64,000 nucleotides of DNA from Oasisia sp. SBJ-2009 (Eukaryota; Annelida; Polychaeta; Sabellida; Siboglinidae), in NCBI GenBank assembly GCA_964017155.1, contig OZ024856.1, forward strand, positions 46,754,765 to 46,818,764, written 5' to 3'. How positions within the stretch are numbered: the stretch's first letter is position 1; the number at the start of each line of letters is the position of its first letter. The notes under the pieces are model-generated. The model searched no databases. It was not told the origin of the DNA and saw nothing but the letters and a program-made list of their open reading frames with translations. A program made the position numbers and the translations under genes. This document shows positions 21,323-34,765 of the stretch, piece after piece.

Positions 21323-23332
21323 ATATTGTACATATGGTGTATTTAATGTGTTGCTGTGATAATATGGCTTATTACTACTGAAAGGCATTCGATTTATATG
21401 TGTAGTAAACATGAAATAATTTAATCCAAGCGTAATGTAATTAATGTCACAGAAGTAGAACTTTCTAGCTGGTCGCCCAATTTAAATAACATAAAACTGT
21501 ATTTTCAAAGAGGTGAAAGTGAATTGAATTTGTGTTCTCTAAAACACTTAAATTACTGAAGGTTGATTTGTAACCTGCAACTTGTTTTATAATCAAAGTC
21601 AAACTAAACTACTGAACAGCACACGCCTGAAACAATCTACACACTGCCCATTTGTGAGGGTAATTATCCTCCACTGCAGCTGTGAAAAGCACCCTCCTGG
21701 GAGAACGCAAATTAAACGCACGCATTGATGTCAGCAGGAGTCGCAAAAGCAATAAACTTACCACTGCAATCATGACAAGAGCATGTCATTCGATCCACTA
21801 AGTTGGATAATGCATATAGGGAGAGATTGTTGTGATATGATAGTTTTCCTCACTGAGCAACATCGCAGGACTTGGGTTGTGTTCTCCTTTCTTTGCTGCT
21901 TTGTACCAGTAATAATTCGATAAGTTTTATCAGTATCAGTTCGTGCGTGCGTGCTTGTGCGCGTGCGTGCGTGCAACATATTTCTTTGTTTAATTTTTTT
22001 GCCTGCGTTACATTTGTACATTAGTTTCTTCTGTGTATTTAATATGTAGGAAACATAATATATTAGAATACACAACTGCTGAACGGAAATACACGTGATT
22101 CCCTTCCCCTACCCTACTCCCAAAAACAGAACCACCAATCAAAAAACACGAAATTCGTTGTGTGTACTTTTAATAACTGTCTTAACCAAATGTTAATATA
22201 TGAAGTACATTGCTTTGATACAGCACTCGTGTATGAGTAACTTGTATAAATGTATTTCCAGATTAACAATCCACAATGACAATACTTTCATCATTAGGCC
22301 TATGTTAAATAGCTAGTGCGTAAACAATCATGTCTCGCTCGTAACCATAACAAGGAACAATGATTTCCCCATGAATCTATTTATCGTTGAGAAGTTCAAG
22401 CAAACCAGGCACAAACAGCACGACAGTTATGTTTGTTCATCTGTTTGAAGGTACGAAACATTGTTAAAATAATTACTTACTGGAAGGTTGACAGTTGAAC
22501 TATATCTAACGTCCCAACCATCTAGATGTTGGTGAGATCTATATCTGGCAGAAATGTAACACACCGGAATGGCTGTGTTAGAAATGACAGTGTTTTCCTT
22601 CTACATGATGTTACGATTGGAATACTCACATCCTTAAATCGTCTGGCATCCATACAAGACGTCACATTGCCGATATTATCGACAATGATTGCAGTTGTTG
22701 CATTGAAGGTACCGCCTTCTAATGTCTTCCTTTTCCTATCCAGTTTGTCCATTGCAAAGATACGTTGATTGTGAGACATATTTTTTGTTCTCCGGAATGT
22801 CTTGCTCTATCTGTTGCATGATGGTGGCACATTGTGACGTTAGCTGACGTTTAAGAGTGTTATAATTGATTCCTGTACCAAGTCTTTTATTCAATGTGAT
22901 CAATGTTTTAATTGCTCCGTGTCTGGTTTTACACATGATATGCAGTGGCAATGCCCAGAGGGGTGACTATTCCTGAAACATGTTGTATGAGTTGCTGGAC
23001 AACTATGAGTTTTTATTTTGTGTTGGCTCATCAACTGATATCCGTCCTGAGCTGTGAGCCTCTTCGTCCCCATGTGGTAATCGTGTTTTCGTGCAGAGAA
23101 GCATGGCAGTGAAGTTGAAGAGAGATATTGGAACCATCTTTTAAGCAGCAGCGAACGATACCTCGGTTGTCTGTTCACGTCTTCTCTCTCTCCTGCACAT
23201 ATCAATACATGATTGTCTGGCTCCAAAATCCTGAACCTATCAAGAGCATCATCTAGGGGTACATATGATGCGCAAATGAATCCAAAACCGCAACTTTCGT
23301 TTAAAAAAAATGCGCTTGCCGAACCTTTGTTA

Positions 23333-24660
23333 CTCGTACCGCTAGAACCGTACCAGTTTCCCCAGTTAGACACGTGAATGAACTCGTGAATTAACGTGAA
23401 AACTCGTACCGCTAGAACCGTACCAATGTCCCCAGTTAGACACGTGTATGAACACGTGAATTCGCGTGAATACTCGTACCGCTAGAAGCGTACCAGTTCC
23501 CCCAGTTAGACACGTGAATGAACTCGTGAATTAACGTGAATACTCGTACCGCTAGAACCGTACCAGTTTCCTAAGTCACACACGTGAATAAACCCGTGAA
23601 TACTCGTACCGCTAGAAGCGTACCACTTTCCCCAGTTAGACACGTGAATGAACACGTGAATTCGCGTGAATACTCGTACCGCTAGAACCGTACTAATTTC
23701 CCGAGTTAGACACGTGAATGAACTCGTGAATTAACGTGAATACTCGTACCGCTAGAACCGTACCAGTTTCCCCAGTTAGACACGTGAATGAACTCGTGAA
23801 TTAACGTGAATACTCGTACCGCTAGAACCGTACCAGTTTCCTCATTCACACACGTGAATTAACGTGAATACTCGTACCGCTAGAAGCGTACCAGTTCCCC
23901 CAGTCAGACACGTGAATGAACTCGTGAATTAACGTGAATATTCGTACCGCTAGAAGCGTACCAGTTCCCCCAGTCAGACACGTGAATGAACTCGTGAATT
24001 AACGTGAATACTCGTACCGCTAGAACCGTACCAGTTTCCCCAGTTAGACACGTGAATGAACACGTGAATTCGCGTGAATACTCGTACCGCTAGAACCGTG
24101 CCAGTTTCCCTAGTTAGACACGTGAATGAACACGTGAATGAACACGTGAATGAACGTGAATACTCGTTCCGCTAGAACCGTACCAGTTTCCCCAGTTAGA
24201 CACGTGAATGAACTCGTGAATTGACGTGAATACTCGTACCGCTAGAACCGTACCAGTTTCCCCAGTTAGACACGTGTATGAACACGTGAATTCGCGTGAA
24301 TACTCGTACCACTAAAACCGTACAAGTTTCCCCAGTTAGACACGTGTATGAACACGTGAATTCGCGTGAATACTCGTACCGCTAGAACCGTACCAGTTTC
24401 CCCAGTTAGACACGTGTATGAACACGTGAATTCGCGTGAATACTCGTACGGATAGAACCGTACCAGTTTCCCCAGTTAAACACGTGACAGATCACGTGAA
24501 TTCACGTGAAGACACGTACCAGTGAAACCGTACCAGTTCTGACCCAGTACGATACGTGTCAAACTCGTGACAACAGACAGAACACGTGTATTCACGTGAA
24601 TACACATGAAAACACGTACTGGTGGAGCGGTACCAATTATGAACCAGTATGACACGTGTC
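23333..24660. repeat. Right tandem array, about 70-bp unit, CACGTG-rich
   Basis: The marker CTCGTACCGCTAGAA recurs every 70 bp (for example GCTAGAA at 23,341, 23,411, 23,481 and 23,551), with a few shortened units. Each unit carries CCAGTTAGACACGTGAATGA and ends GTGAATTAACGTGAAT or GTGAATTCGCGTGAAT. After about 24,480 the array decays into looser CACGTG-bearing sequence. Two higher-order unit types (ACTCGTGAATTAACG and ACACGTGAATTCGCG) are interspersed. Confidence 0.95.
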
Positions 24661-26920
24661 AACTGGTTCAGAAATGGTTCCTTGTTTGCATTAATTATGA
24701 ACAAAAAGACAAGAATCACAAAACATAAGAATGTAAACAAGAATGATATATTTAGTAATTGATAAATACACAATTTGGTGACAAATTTGATTTACAGATA
24801 TGTTATTGATATAAATGTGAACTGTGTTAACAGTAAAAAAGATATATGTCAAACCACAGCAGACATATTTTAAAGTGTATTTTTCAAAAGACCGTTTTCA
24901 TGGGTAGCTTTAACGTTACCAGTTATGTTACACTGTTTTTGCAGGATAAATAAAAGTGCTTGTATTAGTTTTCATTTTTCTTTTCAGATAAAAATGCAAA
25001 TCATGGACTTCCTGAAAAGCGCAACACCACCACGTTTACGGCATGTTGTTAACTACAGTGCCTATGTGAAATGTAGGGCGCAATTGTTAATAGGCGCAAA
25101 ACAAACAAAAAACATATCAACAAATGCATGGTAACAAAGACACTATAAATTTGCAAGTAATGGCAGCCATTTGTATGAATGAAATGACGTATAACTTCGC
25201 TTGCACTGCCAGGGTAGTTTGCGAGGGTTGTAATCTGATGGGTATGTTTGTTCCAGGTTATATCTGTGGTGATGCATCTCCATCTCCTAGACAGGGATGA
25301 CAGTCTGTTTCCTGTAGTGTTGTATTTCCTAGAGAATAACTAATATTATAACTATAATAACTAAAACGTTTTACATTTCTTGCACATGTATTAGTCTTAG
25401 CACAAAGCCTTTTTAGCTTAAAGTGCATTTGCCAGTCATGACCCCATTTTGTTAATTCATCTAGGTCTTTCTGTAGTTCTTGTAGGTCTGATTGTTTGTT
25501 GATTTCTCTGTATTAGGCACAGCAATCTGCAAAGATTAATAGGAGAGTCGTCCGTGATTTTTCTTTGATCTAAATATATAATATTGTAAAAGGTAAAGAT
25601 AAATATACAGACACTTTGAAGATAGACAATGTAAATGTTGAGTCAAGTTATATCGCTCCCTAATAGTGCCACACATTATTTATTGCATTATGACATGGGG
25701 TTTTCAATCAAACAGAATATTAAAACTTGAAAAAACCTGAAAAGTATTACCTTATTATATTTCCCACAGAAACACTTTAAAAATACACTTTTTAAAAGTA
25801 TATGATATCCTTAAGTTTCAACAATGTAAATTTTATTATAAATTGTTTTCACAATGACCTACCGTTTTAGTTCCTAAACTGGAGAATAATGTTTTACCAG
25901 GTACATAATCATGATACAAGAGTCGAGCACAAACTGTACAAGAAAAGCACTACACAGTGGGGAGGATTTTGAAATGATGTGAAATTGTAACGTTTGCAAA
26001 CTTATCAAGTAATACATACAAGACAAAATGGCTTGTATGCAAGATTAAGAACTAACAACCACATGTTAACTTGATTTCAACCTTATACAACACAAATTGT
26101 ATCATAAAGTCAAACTCATTAATTATATACGCTACGCTACATACCGGGGTACTTGTTAACCTTCATTTATGTTTTGGTAAATATTTGATTTAGTTGATGT
26201 GCTTGATATTGGTAGTTATTTTTATAAGGATGGCTCCTTGATAGCGACTATTACAGACTTAGAGGAGTCTCCTGAACCTTTGTTGTTATTTCAATGTCAT
26301 ATATTATGCCATTTATACAATACGTTTACATATAGTTTGTATCATTGTTGTAATTTTTGACACGGATATATTCTATTAAGTATTGGTGAAATAAAAGCCA
26401 ATTCTTCTTGAATCATATATGAGTATTGTTTACTGAAATACACTGTTTTGTGTTAAGTAAATTAAATTATTAAAAGTGGTAATTTCTTAGATAATTTTCT
26501 GAAATAATTCACTCCATTAAAAATTACACCAGAAACATCAGGTGCTTAGTTAGTCTTAATGTTTTTCTGTGAATAAATAGTGAGAGGTTTGCTGCAAAAT
26601 AGGTGAGAGATGTTGAGACCCCTGCTACAACTCTTCAATACCACTTAGTGAAGACATGTAATACCCAATTGTGTACACATGTAATACATTTCCTACATTA
26701 TTACATTTGTGAAATCAAAACTAAACATACTATAGTATTTTTATTTTGATGATTTATTAAAACAACTTTACATAGTATAATTATTATCACCGTGGGTTCT
26801 CATGTTATACAATAATTATCCTTAACATACCATTGGCTATGCCATTCTGGTATACATGTTAACATACATAATTGTGTGAAACCTAACTAGCTTACTAACT
26901 AGATAAATTAGTATGTATTG

Positions 26921-27237
26921 AAAGGTAAGTTCTTCTATGTCGCATTATCCAATCCTCAGGATTGCTCAAAGCAACTACACTTTACTCTCTGGTAGACCTG
27001 TTCAATGGAACAATCTTGACTTCTCTTTGAAACACCCAATGATGCTGCAAATAATGCATGAATACTATTCGTAACAAATATCCACCCCTGTTTATAGCCA
27101 GGTACTCATTCATACAACTCGAAGAACTAGAGCAATGCAGAGTGAAAATAAATGCCAACACTTTGACACAATAGCACAGGATTCAAACATAGGTTCTCTT
27201 AGTTGAGGCTGTGAAGCTCTAGCCACTGTGCTACTAC
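26921..27237 (-). mobile_element. tRNA-derived SINE, copy 2
   Basis: The duplicate of the SINE at 3,325-3,641, with one or two substitutions (for example GAATACTATTCG for GAATACCATTCG). Confidence 0.8.
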
Positions 27238-27781
27238 ATTATTACACTACTTGATTCTTAGTCTTAATGGATGCATCCAGATGGTTCCCAGACCCAGGTA
27301 ACTTATTGGATCTTAAGGATTATAGGTGAAAGTCCAAATGGCGTAGGTCAATGCAACTAGAGGCATCTGGTGAGCGTGGAATATCTTGGATTTCGAAACA
27401 TACATTAGTAGATATGCTACGGATTATTGCTATAGGGAATATACACCCTTATATACGTAATCGTTGACATCCATATGTGTGTGTGTAATTCTCGTTAGGC
27501 TGACTTAATATCACCCGTAAACACAACCTCTTAAGAACTGTGAAAATTGTTCATACAATTTGTAGCTCTGGGATTTCAAAACTCAGACGTAGGCAAATAC
27601 ACTAGTCACTACGGTTTATTGCTATAGCCAGGGATGTAACCGTTGTACACTACAATAGATGTGTATGTAACTGTCACATAGCTGACTTGTAATATAGCCT
27701 GATAACAACAACTCTAACGATCTAAAAAACATAAATTATACAGGTATGGCTGGAACGCTCCTACACTGAGCGATTTCATAA

Positions 27782-28196
27782 TTGGTACTTTTGCAGTTTA
27801 GGCCCGCACCTCGAAACAAACCATCAAAATGTTCACGTACGATGACCAAACTTCGCATGGTGTATCTACTACACCTTTACTGTGCGTATACACTTGTCAC
27901 ATGATCCACAAATAATTATTAATGCCTGAAATCTAACAAAATGTGTACGTAAATAACGCGCTTTCCTCGGCGCCACCTGACGGAGTTCACTGTGACAGTA
28001 GTGACTCGACGAAGAAAGCGCATTATTTACGTACACATTTTGACCGATTTCAGGCATTAATTATTATTTTTTGATCACGTAACAAGTGCATACACGTAGT
28101 ACAGGTATAGTAGATACACCATGCGAAGTTTGGTCATCGTAGGTGAACATGTTTTTGTTTATTTCGAGGTGCGGGCCTAAACTGCAAAAGTACCAA
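27782..28196. mobile_element. Palindromic foldback MITE, copy 2
   Basis: The duplicate of the element at 4,186-4,600, with a few substitutions in the arms. Confidence 0.85.
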
Positions 28197-28421
28197 ATCA
28201 TTTGTGTATCAATAACGGCATTAACGACGTTTAAAAATAGGCTATAAAATCTACGAAGTTATACTGACAAAACCGAGGTGGCCTAGACATACTACATGCA
28301 TACTATATGTATCTGTAAAAACATCCACAGCTAAATTGTACTAAATACATATTTCATGTGTCGCGATGACATCGGCTCACGCCCCCACGAATTTTCTAGT
28401 TTGGGTCAGACCGATGTTAAA

Positions 28422-31400
28422 GGTTTCCAATCATTTCGTTTTGCCCATCGCCAATCCTTTTCTTTTATGTCCTGATGTGTAATGTATCAATAGTTTAACT
28501 AGTATGCACAGTCAGTTTAATTTTAAAATGCGTACTTGTCTTTTTTTATTCGGCAAAAAAGAATCGTCGTTACACCGGGTATAACTGGTGAAACTATTAG
28601 CCGGTGTAGACGTCCTGCCCTTTTTGGGTCACGTGTTTTATACGAGATCGGCAGCCTACGGCACAATAACAAATGACACGTGCTTCGATCTGCGTGTCAT
28701 GACGAATATTCCGAAGACGAAATGCTTCTTCTGTGAAGGTACGTCTTAAGTGCATTATCGCAGTTAGCAACTCGACGCAGATTCTCTAACTTGTAAGATT
28801 ACAAGTCTGACATTGTTAAACCAGTTTGACAGTCGGCATCGCCCGACATCGCTCACATGACTCAGCCGGCAGTAATGCCAGTATTTATAATTTTATATGT
28901 ACCGGTATTGCATTTGATTACGCAGGATCTTGTTAAAAAGCTATGTAATTGCAAAAGTACATATCTAGGGAGAGTAGATGGCGTGAGGGACGAAGTGATA
29001 AATCATTGGCTTTGGAACTTTGGCAGTAGGCTCCGGTTGATCGTGGGGAGCATCCGTTATGTCGTGCAACAGAACGTCAAACGAATAATTATGTTGGTTA
29101 TCACAATTATTTAAACAGTGTTTTGTGACTCACATTTTACTATGATTGCTGGATGTTGTTGATTTGCATTATATTTTATGCAACATAAGTTAGATTTTTA
29201 TGATAACCACGATGGTGATGAATTTATTCAATATAAAAAATGTAAACCTGAACATAAAATGCTTGTATAGGCTATAGCCATCAGCTAATGTATACCATAT
29301 GCAAGTATTACACATAACATTCTTGCCCTTGTTTCCATTGTGGTCAGTGATGCCTGGCTGTAGTCTTGTAATATCTGATACCTTTCAACTCACATATGCC
29401 ATCTGTTCTAATCTTTATATTTTCATCACAGCAATATATTAATGCATAATACAACTCGAATTATGATATATTAGTACGGGCTACACTACAATGCAAGTGA
29501 GACGAGGCAGAGGAGGGACTAAGATTAATGCAATCACCTGTGTCGGGCAAATGCATGGAGGATACGTAGTTTGCAAGAGGCCAACGTCTGATCACACCAA
29601 GTGAATTAAACATTTTAACAATCAACAATGTATAATTTTTCAAAATATTTTAATATGCCCATTTCAATACACATTTGCTTTCATTAAAATTTTCATAATA
29701 TCTTGGACATGGAAAACTAGGATAACCTTTGCAGTTGTGTAATGCATGTTATACTAAGTGAGTCCAGTCCAGTGTCCACACAGACTTTGGCCAACACCTT
29801 TAAAAAACTATTCAGCATATAACGATAACTCAGAAATAAATTTATAAAATCAATTATTATTCATTCTGAAGAAGGTAGACATATTTGAATATTTGGTGAA
29901 GGAAATATACTGTTGGCATCACAACACCACCTTATTTTGTCACTTCCAACATTCACTTTGACATGGATACAACCTCCAGCTGAGCCATTAAATGTCAAAT
30001 ATAACATATGTAGTAGTTATTACATGACATACCCCGACACAAAATTGTATATTGAAAATAAAACAGAAAATATGAATGCGCTATGTTTGGGAGTATTCAA
30101 ATAATTCTATAATAATATCCAAAATAAGGCACCCTTACAATTAAATATAGCAGGGTAATTTTACTTTAATATAATGACAATACACACCTAATCAATTACA
30201 ACCCTGCTTAGATATTAACCTGTACGTGCTGCTGTAGACGAACATTTCTTGCCGTTTTTTTGTGTGGAATGCTTTAGGTCATACATAAGATATTATGTTA
30301 TACAGCTGTAGATTTATTGATTATGGCAATGAACACTCCATAATGACAACTCTAATACCATGATGCCAGTTTTTGTTTACTGAGTTTGAATATTATGCTT
30401 TTCTTTTCAGGTCAACACTCAACAGGAAACTGAACAGCACCACTAGGTCAACAAGTTAATAAGCTATATACCGTCCAAGATTCCACAACCATGGGCTGTG
30501 CAAGACGCTGCAGATCAAATGTCATGTGAATATCAACCGAGTGATCTCAGTTGTGTGTTGCATCCGTGACAGCCTCCCCCGTACCGATGGTGTGTGCAGT
30601 GTGCACTGACTTCCAGGCCAGTCAGTTATCCAAACTGACTAGAGACCAATATAGAATGCAGGTTGCTTCACATGCGAATATGGTGATATCTGACTAGCTT
30701 TGCAGTTTGTGGTAGAACAGGGGGTGCCATGGTCTGGCAAATATGGCATGAGCCTTCGGTCAACCTCTCTCAACACTATAAGATAGGTTCGGCATTCTTT
30801 GGTGAACTTCATCGGCTTGGATATCGATGGCATTACTGTGCGAGTTCACTCTCTTTAATGGTACTGCATGCCAGGTACCTGACATTTTCTGTGCATCCAC
30901 ATCTACCTGTACAAGAAACAACGTGACAATTAACATGGCTCTGACATTTATGATATCTTATGTGATGATACATTTAGCAAAAGTCAATTATACAATTGTT
31001 TGGTATTTGGTATTCATATCGTAAACTCTACATGCCAGATATGTTACACCTTACTAAGACCTGTTATATACCTAATCTCACAATTTAGATGCATATTAAC
31101 ATATATAATGCTTTACTGGTCAAGCGGTTTAATTTTTTAAACATTACAACCGTGCATAGCTGTGTGTGTGACAACAATTGTAATAATTGTTTTACCAGCA
31201 GAACTTATTAGTATAAAGAATTTATGTTACTCAATGACAGAAGTACCGCACACTTGAAACTCGTTTTATTTTCAGGTCATAGGGAAGCCTACACCCTTTG
31301 ACTTTGCATAGGCTAGTGATGAATAATTTTGAATATGTTGTAAGTTTGTAATTATGAATTAAATGTTTCTTCACCATAATCACATAGTTGGCATATTTTT

Positions 31401-31800
31401 CTCTGGTTATTCATATGAGATGACCACAAACACAGCAACATTGTATGAATGCAGTGACATAGGTGGGCATTAATTAGTGCTTTCTGTAAAGATAGAGTTA
31501 TGTATTCCACTTTACTCAGCCTACCCAATCAGAATGCAGTTGATACCAATTATAGTGTATGATGTAATGGGTATTTCAATGTATAGTTTCCGTAATATTA
31601 ATGTCTATGTTTGTAACAAAAATATGGCAACATATAATTAACCAACATACACCACACCTACATCATTATAAACTTAATTAATCAAAACAAACATAACATC
31701 TTTCTTGCCATTATACAAAATGAATAGTTTATAAGAAACATCTTTAAAATGCAGTTACTTGTGTCATGATGAGATTTTTTTGAATATCAAATACCAATGA
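28422..31800. other. Left half of the TTAA-flanked block
   Basis: No firm gene. On the minus strand, CTTGTACAG near 30,912 is followed by a frame reading VDVDAQKMSGTWHAVPLKRV that stays open for about 45 codons to a TGA. It could be a further exon of the decayed gene to the right. An 85-codon plus frame at 28,857-29,114 has no recognisable motif. Confidence 0.35.
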
Positions 31801-31804
31801 TTAC

Positions 31805-31949
31805 CTCCATTCTGGTAGTGCCGTCTTCCGCTCTTGTCATATCAGTGTCATGTCTTCATCGTCTGTATTCATCAGTCACAATTTCTTCAATGTCATGCAC
31901 AAGTTCACATGTAGTAACAGGCTGCAGAGTGACAACGTCTTTGCGGCAT
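31805..31949 (-). pseudogene. Decayed gene, third recognised exon
   Basis: Minus strand: TTTCAG precedes the exon at 31,949 and GAG|GTAATC ends it. The frame that fits exon 2 reads CRKDVVTLQPVTTCELVHDI, then EEIVTDEYRR, a TGA, then RHDTDMTRAEDGTTRME. The first base completes the Arg codon split with exon 2. Confidence 0.5.
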
Positions 31950-32370
31950 CTGAAATAAAACAGCCAAACCAGTGAGCATTACTGTAAACACCTCAAATGG
32001 ACTTTAATCATCAACACTGGCCCAAGAGGTCCTCAGGTCCTTTGGACTATACAGCCCTGAATAGTGAATTTGTAATATTGAATGAAATTTATTTTTGTTA
32101 ATCTGAGTTTTTCACCACAAAACACAGCAAATTGTGTTTGCTAAATTGCACAGCACCATAACAGGTCATTAGTGGTTTTAAGTAAAATAATATTAGAATA
32201 AAATCAGTTCATTTTAATGCCATGAAGACTAAGTGAGCTGAAAACCTATTTAGTGTTCCTCACAACTGCACTGTAGGCATACTACTGAAATTTCATCATG
32301 ATGAAATGTACCAGTCTGTGAAACTAACAGTTTTTTTTAATATTGGTCAGAAACAAAGGTTGCTAGTATT

Positions 32371-32700
32371 AGCGCAGTGGTTCAGGGGTAGAGCATCGGA
32401 CTGTCAAATAAGAGGACCCGGGTTCAAATCCTGTGCTGCCATGTGAAACCTTGGGCAAGTTTTTTCACACTACATTGCTCCAGTTAACTCAGCTGTATGA
32501 ATGAAGTGCTGGCTATAAACAGTGATGAATATTTGTGTACAAGCAGTCTTCGCGAAATTGCCACGTGGCTGAATGCTTCCCAGAGAAGCCGAGATGGTCT
32601 TCGATTGAACAGGTCTGCCAGGGAGTAAAGTGTAAAAAGCACTTTGAGCAATCCTAAAGATTGGATACTGCGCTATATAAGAACTTACCTTTACCTTTAA
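32371..32700 (+). mobile_element. tRNA-derived SINE, best-preserved copy
   Basis: AGCGCAGTGGTTCAGGGGTA begins a tRNA-like head with an A-box (TGGTTCAGGGGTAGAGC) and a B-box GGTTCAAATCC (32,421-32,431). The body shares TGTATGAATGA..TGCTGGCTATAAACAG and GAACAGGTCTGCCAGGGAGT with the other copies. The tail CACTTTGAGCAATCC...GCGCTATATAAG ends in TTACCTTTACCTTT. The head is degenerate as a tRNA (extra G at the D loop, no clover-leaf 3' half), so this is a SINE and not a tRNA gene. Confidence 0.85.
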
Positions 32701-32768
32701 ACCATGACAAATAGTTTTGCATAAAAAAAATTACTTAATGTAACACATACATACATCATAATATTTAC

Positions 32769-32864
32769 CGGCGAATCTCTTCTAGTGTATCATCTCCAAA
32801 TTGATAGGTTTTATCAGCTGGATCAACTGCTTCTAATCACATTGGGTCGTCATCATAGGGGATT
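32769..32864 (-). pseudogene. Decayed gene, second recognised exon
   Basis: Minus strand: TTGTTGCAG precedes the 96-base exon and CG|GTAAAT follows. The frame reads IPYDDDPM, a TGA, then LEAVDPADKTYQFGDDTLEE and IR. Both splice phases agree with the neighbouring exons, which argues that this was once a spliced gene. The stop could be a one-base change from TGG. Confidence 0.55.
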
Positions 32865-32879
32865 CTGCAACAATATAAA

Positions 32880-34760
32880 TTTTATAATTTATATTATGCA
32901 AAAGTATTGAAGAATACATGTATGGAAAATCAGCTGGAAAAGTGAACTGCAAATGAAATACAAAATAAAATTGAAAGTTTGACAAAAGCTGTGTTAAGTG
33001 TACACAAATAAGAATGGCCAGAATGGTTAAAACTCAATCAAACATGTTTTTACCATAGCTGGTCACGAAGAAATTCCATTCGCAATCCAGTCCAAAGTCA
33101 TCACTGTAGTGACGAATATTAGCAAATTCTTGAAAACAAATTACTGGGCTGCGGACCCATCACTTGATAAAAGCAGTATACATGTACATGTAAGTACTGT
33201 GACATAAATTGAAAAAATCTACCCATGGTAGAACTGTCACTAAATTACAATTGATACAACTTATATTTGTATGAGCATTTTTTATAAATTTACTTGATAT
33301 TTATGTTATGTTTGCTTTATGCCTCGTAAACAGATCTAGACCAGTTTTAATATGTACAGATTCATAAATGCGACAAACAGACATGCAAAATTCCCTGAAA
33401 ATGTATACCGATATGCATAGATATCTAATATTTATAAACATTACTAACAACATGTATGTTTAACTCAAAATCAGTGCTTGAAAACACGCTCGTAAGTGAT
33501 ATATTGATAAGTTTTGGGTACCAATGGGTCCTCATTCTTCTTTCAAGAGACGGAAGCAATTTTGGAAGCATATTGAGAGTTACTTGTTTTTTATGTGTTT
33601 GGTTTGGTTTATGCCCGGTAAACGTTTCATAACAATATCTTCCAATCCACACTGACCAGTCGGAAGTTAATTTGCTAATTTTTTAAGAAATATAAAATAT
33701 AGCACGTTGGGTATGTGTACATTCCTAATTAAGACAGTCAGGCATGTCATGTTGCTCTGATAATTCACAATGTTATGCATAGATATCAAACTGACACAAC
33801 AGTTCATTGAACCATCCATATTTAGCTTACAATCAATGTCTGAAAACCATCTCGTATATCATGAGCAATTTATTTTAAAAATTGGGGCACCCAGACGTAT
33901 GCCATTTTTGTTGTGAAGGAACTCGGAAGGATATTGAGACTTACTAGTTATTTGAGCTATAGGAATGAGCTTACACCTAGAAAAGGCTTTGTGACAATAC
34001 AAGCTATGCCTCATTGAAATGTGTGGGTTGGAAGTTGGTCATATTTTAAGAAATATAATAACATACCATTTTTCCATATCTATAGATTCATAATTAAGGC
34101 AACCAGATCTGCCATATTCCTCCGATTTGCACATTTATATACCAAATATGTACAATTTATGTCTAACGTATTCGTGTATTCTGCTCACAATCAGGGTCTG
34201 AAAACCCTATCGCAAGTGATATTTTGAATAAATCATGATTTGTATCAACTTGCTGTACATTAACCGTACACTGTATTTATATTCCAATTGTATTTATGTA
34301 ATCTCTATATTATATAGATCATCTCAACACAATTTCACTGACACAGGCTCAAGATTGCAGAATATATTGACTAGTGAAATGTGAATAAAAAAATTTTTTT
34401 TTAACAAGCTGTCAAATGTCAAAGTGCCATAATTTGAAACCTATTTAAGCTAGAACGTTCAAATTTTTGATTCTTGCTAATCTTACCAAATGCAAAGCGG
34501 CAAAGCTTTCATCATACTGTATTAATTTTTTTTCTGAACCATTCAAAAATAATATAAGACTAACTAAGACTAAGTCTTAGTCTTAGACTTAGTCACGTCG
34601 ATGACAGCAACCCATTTATGGAATTTTATTTGCGTTCACTCGGAATGACCCTAAATGGCCTAATACCGTCGACTAATTTAATAGCAAAACAATTTTTTCA
34701 GCTGGCACACGCAGTATTAAAACAATGTGAAAATGGTTGAAGCCGAGTAATAACAGAGTA
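32880..34760. other. Intron-like AT-rich stretch of the TTAA-flanked block
   Basis: No supported gene. Two loosely related blocks near 33,420-33,640 and 33,780-34,000 share ATGCATAGATATC, TCA..TCTGAAAAC and GAAGGAT/GAAGCATATTGAGA words, so an old degenerate tandem duplication is likely. A third partial block follows near 34,130-34,230. Confidence 0.4.
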
Positions 34761-34765
34761 CTAAC

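Larger units (their letters stand above)
18158..23332. other. Spacer interior, no firm gene
   Basis: I could not assemble a gene here. Weak exon-like pieces on the minus strand lie near 19,450-19,540 and 19,871-19,945, the latter ending in GAG AAG|GTACGT. A plus-strand piece after TTTATTTCAG at about 18,511 reads AVWEFSSLSNTLNPWGEI and then a stop. Open frames at 18,065-18,460 and 22,900-23,373 (minus) match nothing I know. Simple repeats: (CA)n(TA)n at 19,689-19,770 and (GTAT)n at 21,253-21,322. Confidence 0.4.
16738..24686. other. 8-kb spacer between the two copies, bordered by CACGTG-rich arrays
   Basis: This block is present once and lies exactly between the end of copy 1 and the start of copy 2. 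It begins with a 127-bp-period array and ends with a 70-bp-period array; both are saturated with CACGTG and GTGAATTCACG-type words. It may be a large mobile element with clustered subterminal binding sites, part of a larger duplicated unit, or sequence specific to one haplotype. Confidence 0.6.

Noticed and set aside
23333..24480. CRISPR array
   Set aside because: The 70-bp units repeat throughout with no unique spacers, and the window is animal DNA.
32371..32445. tRNA gene
   Set aside because: A- and B-box-like words are present, but the clover-leaf is incomplete and the sequence runs into a SINE body shared with other copies.
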